A stretch of DNA of 64,000 nucleotides, taken from the NCBI RefSeq assembly GCF_020520425.1, contig NC_079487.1, positions 111,944,141-112,008,140 of the forward strand. The letters are read 5' to 3'. Position 1 is the stretch's first letter. Each line of letters starts with the position of its first letter. The translations under genes were made by a program, and so were the position numbers. The notes below the pieces were generated by a model, which saw only the letters and a list, made by a program, of their open reading frames with translations, had not been told where the DNA came from and did no database searches. The DNA comes from Spinacia oleracea. Taxonomy: Eukaryota > Streptophyta > Magnoliopsida > Caryophyllales > Amaranthaceae. This document shows, one piece after another, positions 36,064 to 47,413 of the stretch.

Positions 36064-36113
36064 CGAGGAATTGGAAAATGGTAAATTTGATGGTGTGAGA
36101 AGAGAATTAGCGA

Positions 36114-36587
36114 AAGGGTGTTTGGGTTAGAAGCGCAAGCGGAAGCAAATAAAGAGATTGAGAAATAGAAAAAAGATAGACAAGATAAAGAAAAAGAGGT
36201 ACACATAAACAACCCACAAACGACGAACACGAATACAACCCCGAAGGGTACAAGATTATGGTATGACTCTCATGAGAGTACAACCCGAAGGGTACAAGAA
36301 TATGGTATGACTCTCGAAGTTATATTATGGAGTATGGTGATGGGTTGTGTATTTATTTGATATTGTGTGTTGGTGATACAAGGGGAGTATAAGTAGTATT
36401 TATACTACAAGAGATAGCCTTGGCCTTGGAGCCCAAGTATTACAAACTTGGAGGCCAAGGGTCTTCAAGCCTTGGAGATCAAGTATTACATACTTGGAGG
36501 CCAAGGGTCTTCAAGCCTTGGAGACTATGTAAATAATTAAATATTACTTGTAGTAATTAAAATTTGTGACATATATCCAACAAAGGG
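36114..36587. mobile_element. Solo LTR, 464 bp, TSD AAGGG
   Basis: 36119-36582 starts TGTTTGGGTT and ends ATATCCAACA, with AAGGG on both sides (36114-36118 and 36583-36587). It has two internal duplications: the CCGAAGGGTACAAGA(T/A)TATGG block at 36240-36320 and the CAAGCCTTGGAGA(T/C) block at 36420-36530. A TATA-like GTATTTATACTAC lies near 36398. No coding region, so it is the product of LTR-LTR recombination. It is unrelated to the neighbouring Copia LTRs. Confidence 0.85.
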
Positions 36588-36853
36588 TTTTAAATCTTTC
36601 TGCCAACTTATCTTAGGCTGATTTTCTACTGTTTTCTGTTTTCATTGGCTCAGTTAATAATTTTGTTTGACACACTCGCCTTTAGTTGTAGTATAAAAAA
36701 CATTGATTTTACATGTGAATTGGTGATGCTATAACCTCAATTACAGCTTTCATGCCGTTGTGCGAGTTTGTAATCTTCTTTTGATTGCTTTTTGTAGAAA
36801 ATATCTGTCAAAGTTCATTCCCAGTTTCAGAAAATAAGTGTAGTGATTCGAGT

Positions 36854-37623
36854 ATGGCGCAAAAAGTGGCTGTATTGAAATTAAAGATGATGGTGGATGT
36901 AAAAGCAAAGAAGGTCGTTTTTGCAGAAAGTGGGAAAGAATTTGTAGATTTTCTCTTTGATATAATGAATCTTCCGCTTGCAACTGTTGTGAAACTTCTG
37001 AATGCAAAAGACATGGTTGGTTGCCTTGGAGAACTCTACAAAAGTATCGAAACGTTGGACACAGGGTACTTTGAGGGCAATCAAAACAAAGATTCAGTAC
37101 TTAAACCAAGTACTGCTGTTGTTGTTCCATTGTTGTCATTGAAAGAATTCCCAACTACCATAAAATATTCCAAGTGTAAGGTACCAGCACATAAATGTAT
37201 AAGTGATTACCCAAGCGCTATTTGCCCGGTGTGTAGGTCAGAAATGTCTGAATCGAGCTTCACATACGTAACCCCAAAAACATCATCCTCCAACACATAT
37301 GTCAAGGGTCCAGCAACATATATGGTGATGGATAATTTAGCTGTCAAACCCATGTCTATCGCTCTCATCAAGTCGCACGTTGAGGATTTCGATAAGTTGG
37401 AAGAAAAAGAAGTTCAAGTTGGTCTTCAGGAGGTATTAAACCTGATCTCTATATTTGTCTTTCAAATTTCACAGTAATTTTTAATTAACCCGGTGGTGGT
37501 GTTGGTGTTGGTGTCTTTTTCCAGGGATTAGCAATATTGAAGGCCTCCTTCGAGACGGACATGGTGCTGACTAATGTCTTTCTCGGAAAGAAGATAAAGG
37601 GCTGCAAGCCTTCGAGTTCCTAG
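36854..37623 (+). CDS. DUF674 family protein, 225 aa, two exons
   Basis: Exons 36854-37432 and 37525-37623, with a 92-bp GT-AG intron (GAG|GTATTAAAC ... TTTTTCCAG|GGATTAG). The start is MAQKVAVLKLKM; an in-frame ATG 69 bp upstream gives a tail not shared with the paralogue. The N-terminal signature LKMMVDVKAKKVVFAESGKE then FVDFLFDIMNLPL identifies the plant-specific DUF674 family, whose function is unknown. A central cysteine cluster is partly degraded (C108, C115, C124, C127 instead of two CxxC pairs). The C-terminal YMVMDNLAVKPMS and exon 2 GLAILKASFE...FLGKKI match the paralogue at 50835. A Copia and a solo LTR lie upstream and may have changed its expression. Confidence 0.88.
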
Positions 37624-38776
37624 CATTCTCTGATTATCAGTTAACTTGGACTGAAGTTGCATTTTGGTTTCCTAGTGCGTATCATCTTTTCTTGAGTATT
37701 TCTTTTTTGAGGGAGATGTAGTGTACTCTGTATGTTTTAATGTTGCCTATACCTGAATCAGTCTTTTAGGATTGTAGGGTGCTTTCGTAATGCAGTTCCA
37801 ACACTATCAGCACTCTGTTATGAATGAGAAGTCTGTTATTTTCGTCTTTTGTATACTTTTGTTCAATCTGTGTTTGCCATTTTAGTGATTGCCGAGGGAT
37901 AGTTTTTTTTTTAGGTATCTTTGTGTTCCATCAAATAGGAAATATTTCAAGGGATGGAGGGAGGGAGTATTTTTTTTAACTGCATTTTATCAGACAAACT
38001 TTCTCTTAAATTTACCCCTTCTCTATCAAAACTCGTGTTAGACTAGGTACAATTATGTCACTCTTTATTCGACTGCCCTTTTTTATTGGATTAATAACAC
38101 AAAATTACAAACCTATGTTTTAAATAAATAAATTCCAACTCATATTCGACCCCATCAAATTTTGTTAAGGGTGTACAATTGTACATGAGTATCCTTAATT
38201 CTATGAATTATGAATCTAATTAATCAACCTAAGTTGGAGTTGGTGGGGAACTTACCTTGTGATTTGGAGGTAATATGGTCGAGTCCCGTCAATTGCGAAA
38301 TGCTTGGAAGTAGCTAGCTCAAGAGAAAACCTATATAATTGGGCTGACTAGCATGTGATAGGTGTCGTTTCAATAGGATTCCTTTTTATCTAGTAAATTT
38401 TTTTGTCTATGAATCGAACTTTTAAAGTGTTCCACCGTACACATTTATACGTTGCCAACTCATATTGGACCCTATCAAATAGCCTTGGTAGCAACTAGAG
38501 CTATCAAAACGTTACTCGAGGTGGGTCATTTTGGGTCATGATTTGGTCGGGTCGTTATTCTATTCGAGTTTGGGGCAGGTTCGTTTGGGTCGTGTTTGGT
38601 TGTTATCTCATTTCAGGTTCCATCAGGTTCCAATAATGGTTAAAGTAAATTTCAGCCATTTGGTTTATAAGATCCTTTCAACAGTAATTTAAGCTTATGG
38701 AAAACCAACCTACAATGTTTCCATGGCCAATTCGTAAAGAAGTACCTTATAAAATCGTGTTTCTGCGAGAAACTAC
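37624..38776. other. 3' flank of DUF674 gene 1, non-coding
   Basis: The first 200-250 bp is the likely 3' UTR. Near 38495-38640 there is a degenerate GGGTC-rich tract (CGGGTCGTTATTC, GGTTCGTTTGGGTCGTG), similar to tracts near 39290-39470 and 41390-41690. No gene seen. Confidence 0.5.
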
Positions 38777-39058
38777 CACTACAAGAAATTGTACTATTAA
38801 CGACGGGAAATCCCGTCGCGAAAGGCCAATAATCATTCATTAACGACGGGATTTCCTAACGCGAACCCGTCATAAAAGGGGGCCGTCATTAATAGAAATC
38901 CCGTCGTAAATCCGTCGTAAACCCGTCGTAAAAGACATTTGCGACGGTTATTCCCGTCATTGTTTGGTTGTTAGCCCCGTCGCAAAAGGCTTTTGCGACG
39001 GGATTTTTGACCCGTCGTAATTAGGTTGTCGTTAAAGATACAAATTCTTGTAGTGTAC
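38774..39058. mobile_element. Short CACTA-type MITE, 279 bp, TSD TAC
   Basis: 38777-39055 begins CACTACAAGAAATTGTA and ends ACAAATTCTTGTAGTG, with TAC on both sides. CACTACAAGAA is a CACTA terminus. The interior is made of repeated CGACGGG / CCCGTCG motifs in both orientations, so the whole element can fold back. Confidence 0.9.
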
Positions 39059-41039
39059 CTTATAAAAAAAATACTGTAATTAATACCTAATAAAAAATTT
39101 ATGTTGTAAATAATTACCTTATAAATTTTTTATCTTGTAACATACTACCTTTGTCCAAATTATGAGCCTTGACTCAAAATTTCGGGGATGAATTTACGAT
39201 ATGCACCTCACGGGCTCACGCGCCATTAAGTTACTCATTTAATGGGTGTTAACATGTCAGGTCAATAACAGGCGTCACCGGTTTACAATCGATTTTGAAT
39301 TAGCATCAAGTCTGGTGTCAAATTGGGTTCAGATCATTTTCGAGTTGGGTCAGTTCGGTTATCGGCCATATTTATTTCGATCGGGTGTCGATTCAAGTTC
39401 ATGTCAAAATCAGTCATTGATTTTATCGGGTTGGATATAACGGTCGATTAGGTTGGGTTCTCAAATCGGTTCAGTTTTTAACCGTAGTAGTTGCAACCGG
39501 TTATAAATTTTGGTCAAATTACTGCCAAAAATAAAAAGATAAACTCTGGTCAAATTTATTTTCCAAGCACCTACGTGCCTACACCTACGGCATGCAGAAA
39601 GTGAAATACTCCTATACTGGTTTGTCAACACAGCTTCACAACCCTTAATAATTTGTGGAGTTTAGCAACTTGATGAAGAAATCCAAAGTCATTCGACCTC
39701 CCCGTGAGGACAAGTCATTTCAGTATCCTTCTAGCAATGATGTCAAATGGCAATGTCCAGTAAGCATCTTTGAAATCACTTGACATTGCATGCAATAATT
39801 AAAGAAATCTCACCTTAAGATTTCATGGAGTATTCCCATACGTTATTCTATAAATCTATATTTGGCACTTTTTCTATTTTTTTTTATAGGAAATATAAGA
39901 AATGTATTATTTTCATAGAACCACTCTCAAGTCTCAAGTTAATTCAAGTCTCTACTTTTGAATAATGATTTTATAATCTTACAATACCAGGAAACTAAAT
40001 TGGTTAATATAACTTATATTACTTCTGCCAATTTTAGTAATTGTTCTATGGAGTACCGCTTTTAAGTGTTTACACTATTTGCACAACTTAATAATTTTTC
40101 TAACATATTCGGATTATATAAGTGATTATGATTAATAAGAGTTTATGACCCTTAATTATGGCCGTATAAGATATTTAGAAAAATAAATAAATAAAATGTT
40201 GATTAGGAAAAAAAATTCAACTGCTACACCAACATTGTAGCCATTGTAGTAGTTCTTTTAATATTAACCATTGATGTTTTACTATTTGATCATCGTCGTA
40301 GGTTACTTTGACTTAGTAGATATTTTTTAAACAAATAATAAACTAAAAACACTTTTTTTTTTTAAAAAAAAAAAGACCTAAAAGATGTCAGTTATTTTTT
40401 CCTTCTTCCCCGGTGATAGATTTGAAAGTAATAAATCTAATATCCAATCGCAGATTCGCAGTTGAAACCAATACTGATCATGTCATTCAAAGTTTAGCAG
40501 AAGAATCAATAACAACATATTAGACACCAAATTTGGCCTCCGTCCTTGAGGAGAAAAGATTTAAAGTAACAATTAACACCTTGAATATTTTAACTCGTTA
40601 CCAATAAGAAAGAAAAAATAAATACACCCGAATATTCATTACTAACAATGGAAATGGTTTTACGATGATTAATTATGAAAGATATACGGAAGCCAACCAT
40701 GGACGATGGTCCAACGACAAAAATTTGAGGTCCAAAAATGGATATTGGTATTCCTTCATCCCCTTACACCTCCACCACTTCTTGTCTTCTTGCCATTTCT
40801 TCTGCCATGGTGTTGCACTGTTGCAGGATAATAACTAGTTCATTATTTATAAAAAAAAAAAAAATTGAGTGGAAATATATACCGAAAATATATATAAATA
40901 AAATAAAAATCTAAGTCAATATAATAATGGTTAAGATTAAGGCTCTGTTTGGTAATACTGACTGAAATCAAGCTGAAACTGATAAGTTACCTGAAATTAA
41001 AAAGATAGTGACTGAAACTGATAAGGTGCTGAGAAGCTC
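39059..41039. other. AT-rich intergenic sequence
   Basis: No gene, RNA or clear transposon boundary found. A GGTCA/GGGTC-rich tract lies at 39290-39470. The last 100 bp (40935-41035) has repeats of CTGAAA(T/C)TGATAAG next to a LINE remnant. Confidence 0.45.
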
Positions 41040-41333
41040 CTAGTCCAACCAGACAATCTAGCATGTGTTCCAGCAATCAAGAGCAACGAAGCCAATCTAG
41101 GGGAATGTTCCCACCTCATCAACTACTGTCGAAACCTGATCAATGATAGCAGTTGGATTGTGAAAGTAATCCATGTATACCGAGAGGGTAACCACGCGGC
41201 GGATTGGTTAGCCAATCAAAGAGTCGCTCAATCTAAACCGGTGACCATTTTGGTACAAGCACCAGGGGAGTTGGCCAGAATTTTGGAGGAGGACATCATG
41301 GGAGTAACAACCCCACGGTTTATCCCGCCCTAA
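41040..41333 (+). pseudogene. 3'-terminal LINE fragment: RNase H domain
   Basis: One frame reads NLACVPAIKSNEANLGECSH then LINYCRNLINDSSWIVKVIH and VYREGNHAADWLANQRVAQ, ending FIPP at the stop 41331-41333. HVYREGNHAADWLAN is the typical end of the RNase H domain in plant L1-type ORF2 ('ribonuclease H protein At1g65750'-like). About 95 codons survive, with no internal stop. The rest is missing, as in a 5'-truncated LINE insertion. Confidence 0.85.
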
Positions 41334-42047
41334 GTAGAATGCTTTTGTCTTTCAGGTCGTATTCGTGTCGAATATAAATGGATTGGTAAAGCTCAATACG
41401 AACCCGACCCGTTTAAAAATGTATCGTATCATATTGACCCATTTAACTAATCGTGTTGGAGACTCTTGACACTAACCCCTTTTTTCGTGTCTGGTTCGTG
41501 TCGTGTTTGTTTAATAAAGTTGATTATGTTATTTAAGTTTATCACCAAATACATTGAATTATTGATTTTTTTTCTTAGGCGGTTTAAGTCGTGTCAGTTT
41601 CGTGTTGAGAATTACAACAATAACCTGACCCATTTTAATTAAACTTGCCATGTCGTGTTGACCCATTTAGTTAAACTCGACCCATAAGCTCTATTTATCA
41701 TTGCTTACATAGCATTATTGACCCTTGGTAAATACGTAGTAATTTATTAATGGGAGGCTTACTTCATTATTTATTAATTAATTAAGCATTATATAACTTT
41801 TTTTCAAAAAAAAACGTCTTGTAATTAATTAAGATAGCATTATATAACTTTTTTTATTATTTTAAAAATCATGTATGGTTTAAGGTGGGTTAAATAAGAG
41901 TTAGTTTGCCTAAAAATTGAAAATAGACCCTAATGGGTGAAAAAATAAAACATAGACCCCAAACGGTGAAAAAAGTGATAACTTAGACCCCTTTTGTTTC
42001 CTTATCTCTCCTAAAATGCGTCTCATTGGAACCTTAATTTATTTTAA
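41334..42047. other. Non-coding, GACCC/GGGTC-rich tract
   Basis: Degenerate TCGTGTCG / GACCCATTTAA motifs resemble the tracts at 38495 and 39290, perhaps from one old element. Nothing coding. Confidence 0.45.
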
Positions 42048-43009
42048 CTAGCTTTTGAGCCCGTTCATAGAACGGGCGGTTGTATAATGGTTGTTCAGCT
42101 GTCTTTTAAAGTTTTAATTAGTGATGACTTGTGATTTTTGGTAATATATGAATTAAATAGAGGTGTAATTTGAAGTAGGGTGGCAATGGATCGAAGGTGG
42201 ATTGGGTGGAGATTCATCTGCCTCCATCCGTCAACTTTTCATCTATGATCCAACCCATCCGTCACTCCATTTGCCCTCCATCCACATCCGACTCATCCAT
42301 CATGCATCCGCGGATGAATTGGGTTGGTCGGATGATTAACGATAGTAATTAAAAGTATCGTCAACTTTATTTATAATATCAATCAATATAAAGTAATATG
42401 TGTTTATATGGTGGACAATGAATTATAATTTTGACATCTACATAATAAAATAACCAAAAACTAATAATAAAAAATTATTATGTAATACATACATGATTCT
42501 ATTAATAATTAAGTAATTGTAGTAAACAAAATTATTAATTTTAACGGATGGATGGATGGATCAAATGATGGATAGGGTGACGGGTTGGATGAAGCTCCAC
42601 CCGAATCCGACCCGACCCATCACCCGATCCACACGCCACCCGTTTAACAGTAGTGTTTTATCGGGTTTAACCATATATTTGGTTCGGGTTGTTCGAATAT
42701 CCGTCGGACTTTGATGAAATTGTCACCCCTAATTTGAAGGTTGAAAAAATATAAAAAATATATGTTGGGTTAATATTGAATGTTAAAGGGGGTGAAGTGG
42801 AAGAGATTAATGTGTATATTGGACTATTGATAATTTATGTTGAATAAGGAAGATGAAGTGGAAGAGGAGTTAAAGTTGTAAAACATAGAAACAATAATAA
42901 AAAAAAAAAACTAATAATAAATTAATGAATGAAATGAGAGATGACACATGGCTTCCAATAATCTATGGTGACACATGGCTTCTAATAATCTATGGTTATC
43001 CTTTTTATA
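42048..43009 (-). mobile_element. Non-autonomous Helitron, 962 bp
   Basis: On the minus strand it starts TCTATAAAAAGGATAACC at 43009 and ends with the hairpin CCCGTTCTATGAACGGG, CTCAAAAG and CTAG (42051-42048), followed by T. ATCCATCC and GGATGGATGG motifs fill the middle. The base before the 5' end is G, not the usual A. No coding sequence. Confidence 0.78.
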
Positions 43010-43108
43010 GACTAGGTATAGATGTTGTTGATATTATCACTTTGGAAAAAATCATAAAAAAAATTAAATAAACAAACACGCAAAAACATAGCTTAAAGCC
43101 CTTAAAGA

Positions 43109-43351
43109 TACTCCCTCCGTATTTTAAAAAGAGATACACTTGATCGACACATTGTTTAAGAGAGTGATTGAATTTATTAAAATAAGATGCAAGTGGGATA
43201 ATGAGTGAATTATTTATTATAGTAAAAAGATGATGTGAGGAAGTGTAGGGACCATAAAAAAGTGAAAAATATTAATAATTAAAATGGGGACCAAAATATG
43301 TCCAAAAAATAGTGTATCTCTTTTAAGATACAGATTGAGTAATAGGGAGTA
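43109..43351. mobile_element. Stowaway MITE, 239 bp
   Basis: 43111-43349 between TA dinucleotides. Left terminus CTCCCTCCGTATTTTAAAAA, right terminus ends ...AATAGGGAG, with GAGATACACT and AGTGTATCTC as further inverted sequence. Confidence 0.88.
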
Positions 43352-44024
43352 TCAAAATACATACTCCCTCCGTCCCGGAATACTTGACCTGTTTTCCTTA
43401 TCGGGCCGTCCCTTAATACTTGACCTGTTTCTAAAAATGGAAATATTCTAACAATATTATATTATTTCTCACTCCACCCCTATTAACCCACATACCCCCT
43501 ACTCCATACAAAAAATAATTAAAAATTCAACTCCTACTCTCCCCCAACCCCACCTCTTAACCCACCTCCCACTAACTACATTAAAATAATACCCCACTAT
43601 CAACTACTCCCTCCATTCCCTTTTGTTCTTCCCCTAAAGAATGTTGGGTGTGGTTTGAGAAAACTGAATCTTGGTTTGTATTGGGATATGAGTAATGATT
43701 GGGTGTAAGAATAATGATTGGGTGTAAGAAATTGAATAAAGTAAAGAGAGAGAAAGTATTTAATTAATAGGGAGAAAAGTAGATATTTTATTAAAGTAAT
43801 GAAAGAAATCAGCAAAAAAATTCAGTCAAATGGGGTATGGGACCCATCAGCTGTTACATGGACCAATCAGATTTAATCATACAATGACTCACGTTTTTTT
43901 TGGCTGGAAATTAAGCCCAAACAATTGATTTCAGTTTCCCTCCAAATTTTCCCCCCAAATAAAAAAACAGGGGATTTTTAATTTCCCTCCAAATTTTTGA
44001 GGGGTTGACATAGTGAATTCCCTT

Positions 44025-44032
44025 TATAAATA
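44025..44032 (+). promoter_or_regulatory. TATA box of the mariner transposase
   Basis: TATAAATA in CCCTTTATAAATAGGGTC, 121 bases before the transposase ATG. That leaves a leader of about 90 bases. Confidence 0.65.
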
Positions 44033-44152
44033 GGGTCACTTTCCCCCCACAAAAGACCAAAATCTGACTTTTACCAAGTTCAATAAATACAAGCAAAACA
44101 CCAAAATTTCTTCCTCAATTCAGCATTAAATAGCAAAAAAACAGGGGTATTA

Positions 44153-45799
44153 ATGGCTTCAGATCAAGAGGATGACGATTTCCTCGGATTTTCTGATGAT
44201 GAAGGCGATGGCATTAACTCCGATTCTGACTCAGAGGTAGGTGATGATGCTGCTGACTTGGTACAAGCTTCTCAAAATACTGCTGCTGATTTTGGGGACA
44301 TTGGGTTTAATGAAGATGTACCAAACAGCACTGAATATGTACAGCAAGTACCAGAAGTAGAAGGGGAAGGGCACCAGCAAACTACCAACTTTCAAGAGGT
44401 ACCATTTCTTTTTGATTTGAACTTTCCACCACCATCAGAAAATGCATCACCAATTCATCATCAAACAGCAACACCCAGAACAGATCATCATAAGCCTAGG
44501 ACTCCTAGAATAAATAATGAATTGAGGCTTGAAATTTTGGTGTACCTGCTGAATAGAAAAATTCCAGATTCAGAAACTCTTTTGTTTGGGACAATAAGGG
44601 ATGCAGCCATAGAATTTGATTACAACAGAAAAACCATAGGGTCAATATGGGACAAAGCAAAGAAGCAGAAGGCAGCAATGAATTCATATGTGGTGGAAAG
44701 TAAGTATCACAAGTGTGGCAGGAAAAAGGTTCAAGTCACATATGACTCTATTGCACAAATAGCCATGGGGGACAGAACATGCATTGTAGATCTTGCAAGA
44801 ATGCTCAATTTGGGACCAACAACAGTATGGAGGCTCATCAAGAGGAAAATTATTAAGCCACACTCAAGTCCCTTGCATCCAGGCATTTCAGATGCATGCA
44901 AAATGGCAAGGATGAGGTGGGTACTCAGACTAATAATGGATTACACTATACCACAGGAACCAACATATTACAGCATGTATGACTTCATTCATATTGATGA
45001 GAAGTGGTTTTATTTGACTCAAAAAAACCAGAGAGTTTATCTTGCAAACAATGAACCCTATCCACATAGAAGTGCAAGTTCAAGAACCAAGATACCAAAA
45101 TTCATGTTCATGGCAGCAGTAGCCAGACCAAGGTGGGGTGAAAATGGGAATTGTGAATTTGATGGTAAAATAGGCATATTTCCATTCACAAATGCAGTTG
45201 CAGCCAAGAGGACATCAAAAAACAGAGTAAAGGGGACCATTGAAACAAAGCCAGTGAAGTCTGTGAATCAAATTGAAACAAGGGCAATGATGATCAACAT
45301 GCTAATTCCAGCAATCAAGGCAAAGTGGCCACCACATGAAGGGGAAAAGGTCATCTATATCATTCAAGATAATGCAAAGGCACATATATTGCAAAATGAT
45401 CCTGAATGGCAACTACACTACAAACAAGATGGGTTCACTTTTGTGTTGACTCAACAGCCAGCAAACAGTCCAGATTGCAACATCTTGGACTTGGGATTTT
45501 TCAGGTCAATACAATCACTTATGCACAAGAAAATGCCTAAAACTGTGGAGGACTTAAGTGGAGCAGTGTATGATTCTTTTAATGAGTTGCATCCTAAGAC
45601 ATTGTCTAATGTGTGGATGACATTACAGTTTGTTTCTAATGAGATTCTAAAACACAAAGGCAACAATGATTACCAACTTCCACACAACAAGAAGAAGATT
45701 TTAGAAGATGAAGGCAGACTGCCAGAGCAAGTCAAGGCACCTATATGGGCAGTTAATGAATGCATGCAACTCTATGATGAATGGAAAGCAAACCAGTGA
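44153..45799 (+). CDS. Plant mariner transposase, DD39D, 548 aa
   Basis: It cuts and rejoins the element's ends at TA sites in the nucleus. The first ~115 residues are acidic and low-complexity. About 120-250 holds two helix-turn-helix regions for terminal-repeat binding (INNELRLEILVYLLNRKIPD; DLARMLNLGPTTVWRLIKRK). The catalytic domain has D282 (HIDEKWFYLTQK), D406 (IIQDNAKAHI) and D446 (NSPDCNILDLGFF); 39 residues lie between the last two, the plant-type DD39D spacing. PKFMFMAAVARPRWG is another family motif. The frame is uninterrupted, of normal to slightly long length, and single-exon. The start is the first Met after a TATA box and leader. With intact termini it may still be active. Confidence 0.96.
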   Translation: MASDQEDDDFLGFSDDEGDGINSDSDSEVGDDAADLVQASQNTAADFGDIGFNEDVPNSTEYVQQVPEVEGEGHQQTTNFQEVPFLFDLNFPPPSENASPIHHQTATPRTDHHKPRTPRINNELRLEILVYLLNRKIPDSETLLFGTIRDAAIEFDYNRKTIGSIWDKAKKQKAAMNSYVVESKYHKCGRKKVQVTYDSIAQIAMGDRTCIVDLARMLNLGPTTVWRLIKRKIIKPHSSPLHPGISDACKMARMRWVLRLIMDYTIPQEPTYYSMYDFIHIDEKWFYLTQKNQRVYLANNEPYPHRSASSRTKIPKFMFMAAVARPRWGENGNCEFDGKIGIFPFTNAVAAKRTSKNRVKGTIETKPVKSVNQIETRAMMINMLIPAIKAKWPPHEGEKVIYIIQDNAKAHILQNDPEWQLHYKQDGFTFVLTQQPANSPDCNILDLGFFRSIQSLMHKKMPKTVEDLSGAVYDSFNELHPKTLSNVWMTLQFVSNEILKHKGNNDYQLPHNKKKILEDEGRLPEQVKAPIWAVNECMQLYDEWKANQ

Positions 45800-46186
45800 A
45801 GCAAGGTGAAAACAATTAGATAACTTTTTGTGTTTTGGGGACATGTTTTTAAATTGACAAGTAAAACCAATGTGTCACTTTTGTAAGCTTAAATGCAAGC
45901 ATAACATGTAGGCAAAACATTTTGTAAGCATATCTTTTGGAAGCATCAATGAATGAATCTCATGTTTAAGTTTAGTAAAGTTTTTTTTCCATCATTCTTA
46001 TTCACATCAATGTAGAGTAATCAAGGCAAGGCAATAAACATCAAATGAGTACATAACAAGAACAAGGCAGCATTGGCAGAAAAAGTACAAGGCACCAGAG
46101 GTAAGGCAGCATTGGCAACACTATAAACAAGGCAGCATTGGGTTCTTAAGAACAAGGCAGCATTTGCAATATCACAACTCTAAACA

Positions 46187-46263
46187 CATCGGCTTCAAAA
46201 TGGAAATAAATAATAATATCACATCATTTTCAGATGGAAATTATTCCCATTTTGAAACCGATG
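46187..46263 (+). other. Foldback 1 (miRNA-precursor-like)
   Basis: The arm CATCGGCTTCAAAATGGAAA (46187 on) pairs with the arm ending TTTTGAAACCGATG (46263), with few mismatches over about 23 bases and a loop of about 31. Same design as foldback 2. Confidence 0.7.
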
Positions 46264-46539
46264 CGTCAAAAGATGTAATTTTGACAAAAACAATCAATTC
46301 ATCATTGATAACACATGGAATATGCCTCACATAAACAAAGATTCATAAATATCTCAGAATGTCCCCAAAAATCATTGAATCAAACCCTTTCCAATTAAAC
46401 TTAGCTCCTGAAAAACATCATGGATGCTAATGGTGCATGAGTTTGATTGAAAAACAAAGGGTTTGACACTCATAAAATGAAGACTCATCACAGATCACAA
46501 GGCATAAGTACAAAAACTTCTTCACATCACATCTCTAAG

Positions 46540-46617
46540 CACATCGGCATCCAAATGGAAAGAATGCATATCACATCATTTTCAGATGGAAATTCTTCCC
46601 CATTGGATGCCGATGTG
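46540..46617 (+). other. Foldback 2 (miRNA-precursor-like)
   Basis: The arm CACATCGGCATCCAAATGGA (46540 on) pairs with the arm ending CATTGGATGCCGATGTG (46617), including CTTCCCCATTGGATG with a bulge. Stem about 25 bp. Confidence 0.72.
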
Positions 46618-46748
46618 CCAAAAGATGTAATGGTAAGGAAACAAGAACAAAGCAGCAAAAACAAGGAAGCAATGAACAAGGCAACATCATTGACTCTCAG
46701 TTTAGTTGTTTTACATCATTGACAGATTTGTTTCTAAATGATTTACAA

Positions 46749-46833
46749 CCTCACCACCAATTCACCAAAGGGGATACTAGATCAATCAATGATGTGACAT
46801 GATCTGTATTCCCTTTGGTGATTGGTGGTGAGG
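46749..46833 (+). other. Foldback 3 (miRNA-precursor-like)
   Basis: The arm CCTCACCACCAATTCACCAA then AGGGGATACTAGATC pairs with GATCTGTATTCCCTTTGGTG then ATTGGTGGTGAGG. About 33 paired positions with few mismatches and a loop near 17 bases, the best-formed of the set. Confidence 0.78.
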
Positions 46834-47323
46834 GACATGTTTAGAATCAAATATCTCAGGTTATCAACACATACATCACAGATCAGAAACACTAACATCA
46901 TTGAATATCAGAAACACATTATACATGTTTTGCAATACATGAATTGCCTCTCCTGTCTAACCTGACATAAGATCTCAGAATGTCCCCAAGCATCATTGAC
47001 ACAAACCCTATCCCCTAACACTTAGCTCCGGAAGAGCATCAATGATGCTAATGGTGCACAAGTGTTATTGGAACATTGGGTTTGAGTCTCAGCAAATGAA
47101 AGACTCATCACAGATCAAGCATAACAATAACAATCAACAATGCATCAGATCACCATGAACTGATCAAAGCATAGGGTTTGAACCTCATCAAATGAAAGAC
47201 TCATCACAGACCTCCACTGATTCATGGGACATGAAGCATTAAACAGATCATTAACATGTAGGGTTTCATTTCTCAGACATATTGACACACATCATTGATC
47301 AAGTAGTTTCAATACTATCATAT

Positions 47324-47413
47324 CTTTAACATTCTTCTGCCGAATGGAATGATTGATATTCACATAATTTTGTGTGAAATGACATTCACTCCGTTCGACA
47401 AAAGAAGTTAAAG
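47324..47413 (+). other. Foldback 4 (miRNA-precursor-like)
   Basis: CTTTAAC...CTTCTGCCGAATGGAATG pairs with CATTCACTCCGTTCGACAAA then AGAAGTTAAAG. The AT stretch TTCACATAATTTTGTGTGAA forms the tip. Repeated 558 bp later with changes. Confidence 0.75.

Larger units (their letters stand above)
30816..36068 (-). mobile_element. Near-intact Copia retrotransposon, 5243 bp, TSD CGAGG
   Basis: LTRs of about 204 bp lie at 30821-31024 and 35860-36063 and differ by one substitution (AAAAATATAA against AAAAAGATAA), plus a 7-bp length difference at the inner edge. CGAGG flanks both sides (30816-30820 and 36064-36068). On its own strand the LTR begins TATAGGAT and ends TTCTTCA, so the termini are TA...CA rather than TG...CA, a known minority type among Copia elements. 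The primer site TGGTATCAGAGC (initiator tRNA-Met) abuts the right LTR. Gag and pol are in two frames. Confidence 0.95.

Noticed and set aside
36785-36853. Upstream start codon for DUF674 gene 1
   Set aside because: The extra 23 residues are not shared with the paralogue, and the segment looks like leader with acceptor sites.
46749-46833. Foldback 3 as a miR393 gene
   Set aside because: Only a short CCAAAGGG core is shared; the rest of the arm does not match the known mature sequence, so I make no homology claim.
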